Assembly: GCA_015698045.1 (NCBI GenBank) | Contig: BLAL01000191.1 | Span: 1,112,001 to 1,176,000 of the forward strand | Source of the DNA: Rhizophagus clarus | Taxonomy: Eukaryota; Glomeromycota; Glomeromycetes; Glomerales; Glomeraceae | DNA length: 64,000 nucleotides | Direction: 5' to 3' | Part shown: one piece after another, positions 36,741-48,385 of the stretch | Layout: the number at the start of each line of letters is the position of its first letter | How positions within the stretch are numbered: position 1 is the first letter of the stretch | Made by a program: the position numbers and the translations under genes | Notes under the pieces: generated by a model | Told to the model about the DNA's origin: nothing | Databases searched by the model: none | Seen by the model: only the letters and a program-made list of their open reading frames with translations

Positions 36741-37995
36741 TTAGTTAGGCTGACTAGTAGTAGCCGTAGCAGCCGCCATGGCCTTGTTAGCTTTTGCTTG
36801 TGCTACAGCTGCAAGCTTTTGTTGATGGCTGGCGGAAACGACGGACTTCCTAACTGACCTGATTTCATCGGACGCGAAGCCAGGAATACGTATATTCCAG
36901 TTACGCTCTAATAAAAAAGAGAGGTAAATTAGAATAAAAGGGAATTTATCAAATTTTGTAATCAATATTTATTATTATGTTACTTACCCAGATGAAGTTG
37001 AAGATCCTTCACTTCCAACGTGTCCGATTTGCGATGTTTAGCTAACAAACACGCAAACGAGGCCACTGACGAAATAAATTCGTCTGCAATTTCGAGAAGC
37101 ATCTATCAATTATACATATTAATTTAATAATTATGCTAAATTAAAATATATAATGAATATATTATATAAGTAAACTCACCTCTTCAACTTCAGGCTCTAA
37201 TCTCTCTTTTGGGTCTATTTGATCCACCAGCTGCTGAACTTTTCGTTTTGGCAAAAGATGTCGTGCCCCTGCGTTTTCCGTATCAATATCCATCGCAGCG
37301 GACCCCGGTGTTTCAGGAAAGCTTGCATTGCTACCAAAAACACTTGCAGGAGCTTTAATTGTCTGACCCGGAGGTATTTTTCCAACGACTTGATTATTTA
37401 TTAGTGCCGATGAAAGGATATTCGCACCGATAGCCGGAGCTATCGGAGCAACTTGTCGAGGAGCAACACTCGATGTTGCCAAAATTTCCGCAGCTTTTTG
37501 TGCTATTATAGCCGAAGGTTCCGCATCAATCTCCATCATATCTTCAGTTGATCCCTGTGATGGATGCAACTGCTGTTGCTGTGTTAAAGGAGATTGTGGT
37601 AACATCGGTCGTTGTCCAAGTTGATGTTGCATGCTCGGAGATATCATTGAACCATCTTGAAGTTGAGTAGTCGTACTCGTAGAAGGATAGATAGGTGATT
37701 GCATTTGTACTGATGTGGTAATAGGCATCGACCCCATACCCCGATTTTGGCCTAACGTATTCATTGTATTCACTGGAATCGTCCTCGGAGACGATACATT
37801 TGTTGGAGATCTGACTGCTTGAGAATTCATAAATGATTGCGAAGGCATATGACCTACTGGGTATTTTGCTGGCATAGTTCTTAGAATATTTAATTCTTGT
37901 TTAACCACAATATTAGGATTCTTTTCTATTACTTGTTGTGAATTATATTCTAAAGGTCTACCAATTTGATGTCTATTTTGAAGAAGATGTTGTGC

Positions 37996-38029
<34 letters not shown>

Positions 38030-38751
38030 TGTTGCTGCTGCTGTTGTTGTATAGGTTGCGTATGTTGTTGAGGTCTTTGCATTGACAATAGTGGATTTGT
38101 TGATGGCATCGCGGTTGTAGCAGCAATAGGACGAGTTACTGTGTGTGGAGAAGAAACAGACGTTGAGGTAGAGGACGTCTGATCTTGCGTCATCGATAAA
38201 TTGTAACTTGTAGCAGGTTGGTTGTTTTGATTATTTATATTTATTTGTTGTATCGCGCTCATTGTGTCCTCGTAATTTTTAATCATTTTCATACCTTCCT
38301 CAGTTTCAATACCTAATTGACGAGCTTTACTAAGATAATCATTAGCCATTTGACTTAGATATTGAGGTAACTTCGAATCTTCGGAACTACTTTTTTCAAA
38401 AGGCGCTGTTTTAGTACGTCCACCCCCAGTACTAGCTTTTCTTGTAGTAGTCGCTCCTTTTTTTTTAGTATTTCCTCTGATTGCTGTTGCTGTTCCACGT
38501 CCTGCTCCTACAATTGTACCTCCGGATATATTTGGTTGTATTTGAGGAGATAAAGACGTTTGCTGCTGTGAAGAAGTTTGTATAGAAGTCTGTTGTTGTA
38601 TTGTAGTTTGTGCAGGTGTTTGTGATTGTTGTTGTAATGAAGGCGATTGCACAGGTTGTTGCATTTGATGCTGTGGTGATTGTTGCATTGAAGTTTGAGG
38701 TGTCTGTTGCATCTGTGGTCTTGGCTGCTGTGAAACTTGTTGTCCTTTCAT
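36741..38751 (-). CDS. TAF12: TFIID/SAGA subunit TAF12
   Basis: TAF12 is a histone-fold subunit shared by TFIID and SAGA; it pairs with TAF4 or Ada1 to help start RNA polymerase II transcription. On the minus strand a long exon encodes a Gln/Pro/Ser/Thr-rich region with a pure Q run and, at its end, [20 protein letters not shown]. The next exons complete the histone fold ([57 protein letters not shown]) and an Ala-rich tail. The fold lies at the C-terminus, as in yeast Taf12. The ATG at 38751 is the first in frame. It directly follows a CCTCAG acceptor-like site, so an unseen 5' exon is possible. Confidence 0.92.
37984..38051 (-). repeat. Poly-glutamine (CAA/CAG) tract in TAF12
   Basis: On the + strand a run of TTG/CTG triplets encodes, on the minus strand, about 17 consecutive Gln with two interruptions nearby. 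The mixed CAA/CAG codons make it less slippage-prone than a pure repeat. Confidence 0.85.
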
Positions 38752-39436
38752 CTGAGGTTGTTGTTTTTGTAAAGACAACAGTAGTTATATCTGTTAAATA
38801 TTTTTAAGAGTAATCTTGTAGACAAATTTGAAAGGTTTTTTTAACGTAAATGGGTAAAGAAAAAAATAGTCTTTGTGAATTGTTCACCTTTTTAAAGTCA
38901 CGTGATAATCGTGATTTGTATCGTGTTCACAGGTTGTTCACTAAAGCGGAAAATAAAAAACTATTACTTTTTGAAGAACACAAACTTCACGATTAAGGGA
39001 TTGTTCGACTGAGCGTTAATAAAATTGATTGTTTTTTACATTTTTTTTTTTTTTTTCGTTTAAAGCTAAATAAAAATGTAAATAGTATAATGAGATCATG
39101 TGACGGATACAGATCAATAAAGGTTTATCATTACCACAAAAATGACAAAATATATAAAGTCATCGTATTTTCTTTTTTTTTTTTTTTTTTTAGTTTGAAA
39201 CTTTTATTAATTGTTATTATAGACAATGCTATTTAAACTAACTGTGTAAAAAAATTTTTTTTTTTTCAATACAAAAATAAGTTAACCCATAATTGTTTAA
39301 AACTTTACATGAAAGAAATTTTACGTGTATTAATGATTTTCTCTCTTATTTTGGTATTATATGACAGTACAACGAATAAATTTGTTAATATACAAATAAG
39401 GTATTACACAAAAATATAATCCCCCCAGGAAGATGA
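38752..39436. other. Intergenic spacer between MET30-like 3' end and TAF12 5' end
   Basis: AT-rich spacer with T-runs at about 39040-39057 and 39173-39190. It should hold the TAF12 promoter (and possibly a 5' exon) and the 3' end of the MET30-like gene. No other gene is seen. Confidence 0.4.
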
Positions 39437-41410
39437 TTAATTTTTAAAGTCCCAAATCCGAATTTCACAATCTTCACTCCCCGAAACAACCATAGTATCA
39501 CCCAGTGCTACACAATTAACTGCACCTCCATGTCCAACTAAAGTATGCATGCATTTCCCTGAATCTTTATCCCAAATTTTTACAGATTTATCATGAGCAC
39601 CGCTAGCCACTCTAAGTTTATCAGCTGCTAAAGACCATACACCTTCGACATGGCCAAATAATGTATTTATACATTTTCCTGTTTCAAGAGACCACATTTT
39701 AATCGTATTATCTAAAGATCCCGAAATAACAATGGGTTCATCAATTTTTTCTTGATCATTGCATTTAGAACGTTCTTTAAGTGATGCATTGGGAGAAGCT
39801 GAATTAGATATAGAACATAATACGGTAGGTTGAATACATTGGATTGAAGCGACATGAGTTTCTTGACTATCAAAAACTTTAATACAGGATTTGGTGACCA
39901 AGTCCCAAATACGTATCGTTTGATCGTCAGAACAAGATAATAATTTTGATTTTTGATAAATCACAACACAATTGACCCATGCTATATGTCCTCTCAAGGT
40001 TGTACATTTACTTGTAGCGAAATTCCAAACCCTAATTGTATGATCTGCAGAACCACTAGCAACAATACGATTATCAAAATGAAGCGAAATTACTCCATCC
40101 GTATGACCTTCAAGTGTGTTAAGACATTGACCTGTATGATAATTCCATAACTTTAAAGTTGTATCCATTGAACCAGTAATAAGCTTTACATTATCAAATT
40201 GTAAAGTTTGTACGCAACGTGTATGTCCTTTCAAAACATGAATTAACTCTCCAGTCTCAAGATTCCATACACGAACAGTCTTATCAAGGGATCCAGTGAT
40301 AAGACGATTAATTTCCTCATTAAATTGAAGACATAGTATTCCATCAGCATGTCCTTTTATTGATCTAACATTATATCGACCTTTCCGCCAATTGCGTTCA
40401 ACAGCAAGACGTTCACTATAAACTTCTTTCCATGGTCGAGTTTTATGAGGCTCCGGCGTTACGAAAGGTATATCAGGATATAAAGGTTTTGTTTTATCTT
40501 CAGATACACGAACGCGTTTTACTTCTCTCATCTCATCCTGTGAATCGTATGATGGTGTATTCGGTGTTGAAGGATTAGTATATGAAGGAGAGGATACAGG
40601 TGAAGTTTGTTGTAAATATTTCATTGAATGATGCGCGTCAGCAGCAGAAATACACGTTGTAACTACAGGTGAATCTATTGATGTTTCATTTAATGCAGAT
40701 CGTTTCCCGTTTCTTTTCTGTCTCTGATCCAAGAGCGGCAATCCCCAACCACACTTGTAACATTTTTTGTCTATGTGTTGTTCACATAATTTATGCCAAA
40801 CTACATCATCATCGGCCATACGTTTCCATGTTTTGGATACTTGAGCAGCTTGACATAATGAAATTGCATCAAGATAAGAAAGGATTTTAAAAGAAATTTC
40901 GCTTGGAAGAGCTACAATAAAATCAATACGAATTAAATCCTTTATATAATTAGAAACAAAGGATAACTGAGTAAGACAACATCGAGTCAATATTCCTTGT
41001 AATATTAGACAACGGTTTTGTGGAGGTGCCTCAGAAAATAATTTAAATACATGATTAATTGATTCTTGTTCTGAAAGTGATAATTTTGAAATTTGCTATA
41101 ATTTAAAAAATAATAATGTTAAAAAATTATAATTGAAATAAAATGATTTATTTGACAAACTTCATAGAAAAGTGGTGATTAATACCTTTTGTAATTCGTC
41201 ATGAGCGAGTTCGTCAGCCATTCTTTCTTTTACGAGATCAGGACGATGACGGTAACAATAATAATTCCTAGGTTGTTCTTGAATATTATATATGTTATTT
41301 ATAAGAGGAAGATTCTCTTCTTCAAGTTCAAATTGTTTATTATAAGAAGAAGAATCAACATGAAGTCTAGCAAAGTCTAAATCTGCGGTAATTTCTTGAT
41401 TTTCTTGCAT
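39437..41410 (-). CDS. MET30: F-box/WD40 protein, Met30/SconB type (SCF substrate receptor)
   Basis: Met30-type proteins are substrate receptors of SCF ubiquitin ligases; in yeast they control sulfur assimilation and cadmium response through Met4. Two exons (minus, 41410-41186 and 41095-39437) give 627 residues. The N-terminus has CYRHRPDLVKERMADE and LTRCCLTQLSFVSNYIKDLI, both characteristic of Met30/SconB. The F-box is ALPSEISFKILSYLDAISLC, followed by DDDVVWHKLCEQHI and the signature CYKCGWGLPLL. Seven WD40 blades follow (for example LITGSLDKTVRVWNLETGEL, IVASGSADHTIRVWNF, VVSGSEDCEIRIWDF), with an insertion between blades 5 and 6. The gene looks intact. Confidence 0.92.
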
Positions 41411-42400
41411 AGTTATTAAACTATTTATATATGGTAACTTAAATAAAAAATTAAAAATAATGACTAAACAATATAGCCTATTGATATAAAAATGTAAAAA
41501 TAAACAAAACTGTGCGGTGGGCCCTAAGAGAAAAAAAATAACGAATTATGTTAATAAAAAAATTTGTAAATAACAAATAGTTGATCAATATAGTATATGG
41601 GCCAATAGGTAAGTTACCTAAAATAAAAAATTAGGTAATGAACATCTTGCGTCAGAACCATACTGTTTTAGATCATTGCATTCAATACTTTAAAAATATG
41701 AAAATTTAATATAAAAAAAAGATCGTTTCCTTATAATAGAAATTTTCTAGCCATATAAACTCATTTATTAAATTGTGATAATTGTGCATGCTATTGCACC
41801 ATTTTGATGCCATCTTTATAATGAAAAAAAAATAACCATTTTTATGAAAGAAAAATAAAAGAAATAATATTTTCTCATAATTTTTAAATATTGCAATTTC
41901 CCGCGGAATCCAAAAACGTACTAGATTTGTTGCTAGATACAAGATATCTTTTCATCAAGCCCTTTTGCAAATTTATATAAAATACTCGGTCACAATATCA
42001 AAAAGGAAATTGTTAAAAATATTAGCCACTATTGAAAAAAAAACAGGATAAAATAAAATCAGTCATATGCTGTTCATCCAGATTCTTCAATATCACTTTT
42101 GGCGAGAACAAAGAAAATGTCAATTCATTTATTTTATCCTAATATGTTTAATCTAAAAATGTGCGGCTTAAATCTTTTTTAATAATGTAGATCTTTCAGG
42201 TTATCACACTGATTAATTAAGGAAATTTGATAAGAAAATTGTAACTGAAACAACAACAAAAAAATCTTATGATCACTTCAACGCCAATTATCGTGTACGT
42301 ATATATATATATATATATATTTTAATAATGAGTACACCAACGCATACTATTTGATATATTAATGATTGTATCTAAAATATTAAAAATAAAAATAAAAATA
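41411..42400. other. Intergenic spacer with (TA)n microsatellite
   Basis: 990-bp AT-rich spacer between the MET30-like start and the 3' end of the fusion gene. A (TA) dinucleotide repeat lies at 42300-42320. An open frame at 41706-41942 (-) has no family features and is not called. Confidence 0.45.
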
Positions 42401-44374
42401 TTACTTCATTACCCAAGCTTGACGTAATATATTCTTGAGAAGATCCGAATAGGACCACCCGATACCACGTGCGGACAAACTAACTAAGCTGTCTTGGTCA
42501 CAGCGTCCGGGCCGTCCCGACCCCGTTATATTCGGTTTCAAATTTAAATCAAACAAATAAAACGGTCCCCCTTGTGTTATCCTACGACAATCTATACGAA
42601 TCGGAGCCAATGGTTTTATGATCTGACCAGCTCTTTCACAATCTCGCACAACCTTTTGATAGGTAGGATCTTGTAATTCCACCTTACTTAGTAGTTCACT
42701 ATTGTCCACCACGGCAACAACGCCAGAATAAGGAACAACACCATTGTGATGATTAAATCGTTTTATTGGTGGTAAGTGCCAATGACTATCAAAATTGTTA
42801 CTTTTAAAATTAATATCATATGTACCAGGAGGCATGATAACAACGGTTATCTCATCTCCTTCCAAATATTGTTCAAGAACTAACGAATCCCCAAATTCAT
42901 TAGTTTTTGAGGATAAAAGCTCTTCTGCATGTGCTCTGAGTTGCTCCATAGTATCGACCTTTTTAACACCTTGGCTACCTCGTCCACGTATGGGTTTAAG
43001 AATAAGAGGGAAATTAATATTCTCCTTATGTAAAATCTCCACGGTTAAGTCATTCAATCCGTAAATGCCGTTCCCATTTTTGTATCCAATAAGAATTGAG
43101 ATGGGAACTGGAAGTTCATGATTTCTAATTAAATTATTAGTTACCCACTTGTTATCATATTTTTGCATTGCCTTAGGGAGTTGGCCAATAATTCTAATAT
43201 CATTTCTAAAATTCAACGGATGAGTATCAAATAAGACGGTATTCGCCCAAATTGTTTTTGCTCCCTTTGCAATCGCAGTATTTATTCCTTCCTCTGTATC
43301 AGGGAAAACCCAATCCATATCTGATGAATGATAAGGATTATCTACTGGGGTGACTAAAGGTATGCTATTAGATTTTAGTGAATAACCAATATCTGCTCCG
43401 CTATCACTATAACCTCCAGGTTTCATTGGTTTCCGAATTCCATCGAATACAGGAGGTTGCAATGCTTGATATAATATAGCAACTGGAGTAATTTCCTTGA
43501 ATTCAGGGTTATATATAAAGTTAAATTGATGTTTAAGTTCTAGGTATTTCTTCTCGATTTCTATTAAATTTTGATTTAATCTAATACCTGTACTTATTTG
43601 ATGTTTAAAATTGTCAATTTTCCGAATATTTTTACTATCATCCATTAAATTTCTAAGTATAATGTTAGCATCATCATTTATCCAAACTTTGCGCATTTTT
43701 CTATTTCCTACAAATGTATCTTGACCATATAAAATCCTATAATTATCTAATATAAGAATTTGATTTTTCTCATTAGGAATGATCTTAATTTGATATTTTA
43801 GGTTCATAAGATAAGTTTGATGGAGAAATTTTATGGCCTCGCGGGACCAATCCGGCACAAATACTTTAGAATCATAACGAAAATGTATGCGAATACTATC
43901 ATCTGGCATCCTCTCGTAAACAGGAAAACTCGAAAAGACTTTATCATTTTGATAAAAAGAAATACACCCTGATCTCATTAAAATCTCAGCCAACCTTGGT
44001 CTTTCCTTTAATATTGATTCCAACACCTTTTTACTATCAATAAGTATGAGTTCTCCTCCTTCCACATTGTTCTCAACATACTGAAGTAAAACCATTTTAG
44101 GAGGACCCATTTTTATATTTTCAAGAAAGGTTCCATCCGTATGCGGAAAAATCATTTCTTTAGATGTATCCTCATTCTCAATAACAACATCATTATTTTC
44201 AGCATGAACATGAACTGTTCCTAGAGCTTGAGAGATAGTAGTTAGAGTTGAAATATCGGAATCCCAGGCTTGTAAAAAAGTTATGCCCTTATCCTCTATC
44301 GCGGTTTTAATATTTAATATAGAATCATTGAGCTTATCTGAAGAATGACAATGTATTAGCGGAATTTGTTCCAT
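42401..44374 (-). CDS. TauD/TfdA-like dioxygenase domain fused to ATP-grasp (D-Ala-D-Ala ligase-like) domain
   Basis: One uninterrupted exon of 657 residues carries two enzyme folds. Residues ~1-240 resemble TauD/TfdA/clavaminate-synthase-type Fe(II)/2-oxoglutarate dioxygenases. The facial HxD is FPHTDGTF (H78, D80), EGGELILID follows, and the distal region is ILDNYRILYGQDTFVGNRKM with the 2-oxoglutarate Arg candidate near R228. The usual distal His (LHGR) is Tyr216 here. Residues ~295-657 resemble D-Ala-D-Ala-ligase-type ATP-grasp enzymes: PPVFDGIRKPMKPGGYSDSG, DWVFPDTEEGI, PLILKPIRGRGSQGVKKV (ATP-binding Lys460), VLEQYLEGDEITVVIMP, and the Mg-binding FDLNLKPN near residues 608-614. Fungi lack D-Ala peptidoglycan, so ligation of another amino acid, peptide or acid is inferred. 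No signal peptide is visible. A condensation-like acyltransferase lies divergently upstream. The product is unknown. Confidence 0.85.
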   Translation of the reverse strand: MEQIPLIHCHSSDKLNDSILNIKTAIEDKGITFLQAWDSDISTLTTISQALGTVHVHAENNDVVIENEDTSKEMIFPHTDGTFLENIKMGPPKMVLLQYVENNVEGGELILIDSKKVLESILKERPRLAEILMRSGCISFYQNDKVFSSFPVYERMPDDSIRIHFRYDSKVFVPDWSREAIKFLHQTYLMNLKYQIKIIPNEKNQILILDNYRILYGQDTFVGNRKMRKVWINDDANIILRNLMDDSKNIRKIDNFKHQISTGIRLNQNLIEIEKKYLELKHQFNFIYNPEFKEITPVAILYQALQPPVFDGIRKPMKPGGYSDSGADIGYSLKSNSIPLVTPVDNPYHSSDMDWVFPDTEEGINTAIAKGAKTIWANTVLFDTHPLNFRNDIRIIGQLPKAMQKYDNKWVTNNLIRNHELPVPISILIGYKNGNGIYGLNDLTVEILHKENINFPLILKPIRGRGSQGVKKVDTMEQLRAHAEELLSSKTNEFGDSLVLEQYLEGDEITVVIMPPGTYDINFKSNNFDSHWHLPPIKRFNHHNGVVPYSGVVAVVDNSELLSKVELQDPTYQKVVRDCERAGQIIKPLAPIRIDCRRITQGGPFYLFDLNLKPNITGSGRPGRCDQDSLVSLSARGIGWSYSDLLKNILRQAWVMK

Positions 44375-46219
44375 TTTACAAGAAAAATAAAAACTTTAAA
44401 AACATTTTTAAATTTAAAGATGATTATCATCGATAATCTCACATGATGATCTGCGGAATGGTCATTAAGAATGCTAAAGATTGTAAATTTAACTTTTGAA
44501 TGTTGAATCTGCGAAGTAAAAGTTCTTTTAGTAGTTGGAGTAGTCTTCAGTTTGAAAATGCCATATTGTAACTTTGTTGTTTGTCTTAAACTGTTATTAA
44601 ACAAATTATAGAAATTTAGAACATGTTTAATTGCCAATCCATTTAAGAACGGCACGGTATTTATAATAAAAATAAGGGTGAAATTTTTTAAGTTTCGTAC
44701 GCAATTGGCAATAGATACACAAGCACTAAAATGGCGAAAATTCGTTTGACATGTGAAAATTATTTCATAAAAAAAAAAAAAAAACCTCGAGGAAAAAAAT
44801 AAATGTACGTTTGTTATTGTAAAAAAAAAAAAAAAGAGTTTACATTGTATACGCGTCAGATTTCACTTTATTTCATATTTTTTAAAATCAAAAAGTTATG
44901 ACATAAATGTAGAAAATGTAGAAAAATTCTATCATTCTAAATAAAATAAATATGTAACGATCATCAAATTTGCAATTAAAACATGGCAAGACCTTTATAA
45001 TGTTTGATGCTCTCTGAACTATACTTTTCGTCGAAATATATGTCTAATTGGCGTAAAGAGTATTCTGGTTTATTGAAGTAATTAATTTATAAAGTAATTA
45101 TTGACTTGACGTAATATTTTGACGTTCTGAATGATATATCCTCTATTATTAGACGTCGTCTTATTTTATTTTGTTTTATTTTTTTTTTCAAAGATTACCA
45201 TATAAATTGTTACAAACTTCGTTTAGAATGGAAAAACTTCAACGTGAACTCCTAAATATAAAATCTGTCAAGATAATCAAACCTCTTTTTTTTTAGGGGG
45301 GCGGAAAATGTTGATTTGAAAAGAAAAGAAAAAAAAGAAAAAATCTTTCTTAAGAAATAAATGTTGATGCATTGACTCTACTTTTATTATAACCAATCAG
45401 GTACATTCCTACAAAGGAAAGGAGTAGGTAATTTAATTTGTAAAGTAGGTTTATATTCAGGTTTAAACTTTTTATGGATACAAACAAGGTAATTTGAAAA
45501 AAAAAATTTCTTTTTTGAGAAATTAAAAATTAAACTATGTACAATTTATGTGATTTACACGATCACAATTTGCATGATTTACATTATTGTATCACCACGC
45601 GTTCGAGAAATCGTTTGTACAGTTAATTTCTTCGGGATTTCACGCGTAAAAAATAATATTATTGAACAATGAGAAATTATAAAAGGTTGAGTAAATTTTA
45701 AAAAATCATAAATTATATAAGCAGGTTATTTCTAAAATTTAACAATTTTTAGATGCCAAGAAAAATAAATATTTTGTTAGATATTAAATCATACTTTAAA
45801 TATATAATCGGGAAAATTCTATCTAAATAAAGATTTTTGATTTAAAATTACTAATTATCATTAGTCATTTTTAAATATTTAAACTGGTTATTTGAAATCT
45901 ATTATACTTCAAAGAGTAAAAAAAAAATGTGGGGTAAATGATATTTATGATCGAGAATTACAAATTTATCTTTATTTAGAATTATGGTTTATGCATTTCG
46001 ATACATCATTATTTATAAATATAACCGTTTTTGATTCGTAACTTCTTTTTCACATGATTAGCACGGCATATTTATATATGTATTAGTATATATATAAATG
46101 CGATTGATTTTTCCGATTTTCCGATTGAGGCAAAAAAATTATTTATTTTGCAAAGTTAGTTAGTTATTATTATTTATAAAAAAACTACTACTGTACATTT
46201 TTCATACGAAAAAAAAAAG
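44375..46219. promoter_or_regulatory. Divergent intergenic region, fusion enzyme / acyltransferase
   Basis: 1.85 kb separates the two divergent start codons. It is AT-rich, with A-runs at 44769-44783 and 44821-44834. An open frame at 44356-44655 (-) overlaps the fusion start region in another frame and is not supported. Nothing else is recognised. The length is much greater than in the housekeeping divergent pairs of this window. Confidence 0.4.
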
Positions 46220-47821
46220 ATGGATTCTCCCCAATTTCGTTATTTAAATAAAAAAGAATTATCTTACATTTACGAAGGAAATTCTAATAATGTAACACTT
46301 TCATCACTTTTAACACTTTCTCGCCCTTTTAAATATCCTCAAATAATTCAATCAATTAAATTTAGTTTAAATAGAATTCAACAATATTATCCAATGACAA
46401 AATCATGTATTTCAATGAAGAATGATAAATGGTGTTTCTGTGAAAAATCATTTATAATTCCTTCTAATTCTTCCTCTTCTTCTATTCCTCAGATTTTTCC
46501 TCCTAAACAAATTTCTTCGATCAAACAATCTGATATGTTACAAAATGAAATACCTTTTAATTGGATAAAAATATCCTCATCAAATGAAACTATTTTAAAT
46601 ACGTTAGAAAATTTATGTGCACAAGAAATGACAAATGATTTTATTGTTGAAAATAATTTATGTAGATTCACTTTAATTACAAGTGAAAGTTCTACAAATT
46701 CACAAATTATCGATGCCACAACAGAAGTAGGCTTTGTGTTTTGTTTTCTACATACGGCATTTGATGGTAAGAACATATTTACCATTACACATGATTTTAT
46801 TAAAGAATTTAACAAAGCTCTATTGAATCCTCAAATAACAACAATTTTTAATGTAACCTCCGATTCACAAAAATTAAAAGAAGGTCAAGTAAATAATTTA
46901 ATTTTGCCCAAATATCAAACTTTTTATTCAAATTTAATATTTTTTAAAGAGTTAATAATTTTATTTGGTTGGTTGATTTATATGAGACCACGTAATCTTC
47001 CATTTTCAACATCCTCATCATCATCATTACAATTACAATCCGAGAAATTTTATCAAACAGAAATTAAAACGATTACATATTTTCATACATTAACAAGACA
47101 AGAAACATCATATTTAATTCAATTTTGTAAACAACATAAATTTTCAATCACATCATTATTATCAACATGCATATCAGAAATCATTTCAACAAAGAATGGA
47201 TATAATACAGTATTAGGTGGATTGGCCGTCGATTTAAGACGATTTTTAAATATTTCTAAAAAAATCAATGGAGCATTTAATTCTTCTATATTATTAAGAC
47301 ATCCAAAAGTCGAAAATTTCTTGTTATTAAAAGATGAAAATTTCGATAAAAAATTATATATGAAATATTTAGTTGATAGAATTAAAATTACTAATAATTC
47401 TATACAAAATTCGACAAAATCCGGCTTTATCTTTCATAATTTAAAATTTCTAATTAATGAACCTATTAAGAATAATAATATTATTAAAGAAGGAGAGGAA
47501 ATCAAAGATACTTCAATAATTCCTTTAGGTTACGTATTATCAAATCTTGGAATTTGTAATCAAAATATTTTTGATAAAGATTCCACGGAAAACTTTATTA
47601 CGGATTGGAATCATGTTTTTTTATCCTCTACCGCCAAATCATCCAGGGGTAGTAATATTGAAGTAACCACGTTAACTTTGGATGATAAAATGTATTTGTC
47701 TTTTTGTGCTTGTTCTAAATTTATTTCAGATGAGGATTTAAGAGATTTTGCCAATAACATGCTTGATTTAATAAGGTTCATTTGTGAATATATTTCAGAA
47801 ATTTCAGAAAAAAGTTTATAA
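46220..47821 (+). CDS. HxxxD acyltransferase (condensation / alcohol acetyltransferase-like)
   Basis: Single-exon gene, 533 residues. The active-site motif HTAFDG (His178, Asp182) of CoA-dependent acyltransferases follows the strand GFVFCFL. A second-half motif, VLGGLAVDLRRFL, and a late strand, PLGYVLSNLGI, fit the two-lobed chloramphenicol-acetyltransferase-like fold seen in condensation domains, BAHD enzymes and fungal alcohol acetyltransferases. There is no adenylation or carrier domain, so it is a free-standing enzyme that would move an acyl group from CoA to an alcohol or amine. The DFGWG motif of plant BAHD enzymes is not seen. It stands head-to-head with the dioxygenase/ATP-grasp fusion. 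The exact substrate cannot be inferred. Confidence 0.8.
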   Translation: MDSPQFRYLNKKELSYIYEGNSNNVTLSSLLTLSRPFKYPQIIQSIKFSLNRIQQYYPMTKSCISMKNDKWCFCEKSFIIPSNSSSSSIPQIFPPKQISSIKQSDMLQNEIPFNWIKISSSNETILNTLENLCAQEMTNDFIVENNLCRFTLITSESSTNSQIIDATTEVGFVFCFLHTAFDGKNIFTITHDFIKEFNKALLNPQITTIFNVTSDSQKLKEGQVNNLILPKYQTFYSNLIFFKELIILFGWLIYMRPRNLPFSTSSSSSLQLQSEKFYQTEIKTITYFHTLTRQETSYLIQFCKQHKFSITSLLSTCISEIISTKNGYNTVLGGLAVDLRRFLNISKKINGAFNSSILLRHPKVENFLLLKDENFDKKLYMKYLVDRIKITNNSIQNSTKSGFIFHNLKFLINEPIKNNNIIKEGEEIKDTSIIPLGYVLSNLGICNQNIFDKDSTENFITDWNHVFLSSTAKSSRGSNIEVTTLTLDDKMYLSFCACSKFISDEDLRDFANNMLDLIRFICEYISEISEKSL

Positions 47822-48385
47822 TATAATTTAGTTTATTTAAGTAGTTTAGAAATTTACTGTAGCTTTCATTCGAACATCACGTGATTAATTATTAATTTTC
47901 TGACCAATCAGAGTACACAATAAAGAATTGTTTAAAAAAAAAAAAAAAATATTTAACTCGTTGAAATATCTAACTTGCATGATACTCCAAAAAATGTCCT
48001 TCCTCGTATTGGAGCGAAGCGAATATATTGTTACAAAAGGTTAGTGTAGGATTAGTTTTTCTTAATGACAATAAGCACATTTGTGTGTACAACGATTTCT
48101 CCTTAAAATTTTTCGAGATTTCGTTGAAGGATTTCTTGTGCGATAAAAAATTTTCAAACTTTAGCTTTAACGTGATTTATCAAATCTTTTTATCGATTTT
48201 TTGATAAGTAGTTGGCAATAGTTACATATCATACAATAAATATTTAAAAGTTTTAAGAATTTTGATTCATGAAAAAATTATTTTTATTTTGTAGTTGTTT
48301 AAGTTGTGATGAGAAATTGATACAAGTATATACATTTTTTAAAAATTTTTTTTGTTTTTGTTTTTATTAATATTAATAAAACTAT
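47822..48385. other. Convergent 3' spacer
   Basis: AT-rich spacer between the acyltransferase (+) and the PPR-like gene (-). It has an A-run at 47935-47949 and T-runs near the PPR stop. No gene or clear repeat is seen. Confidence 0.4.
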
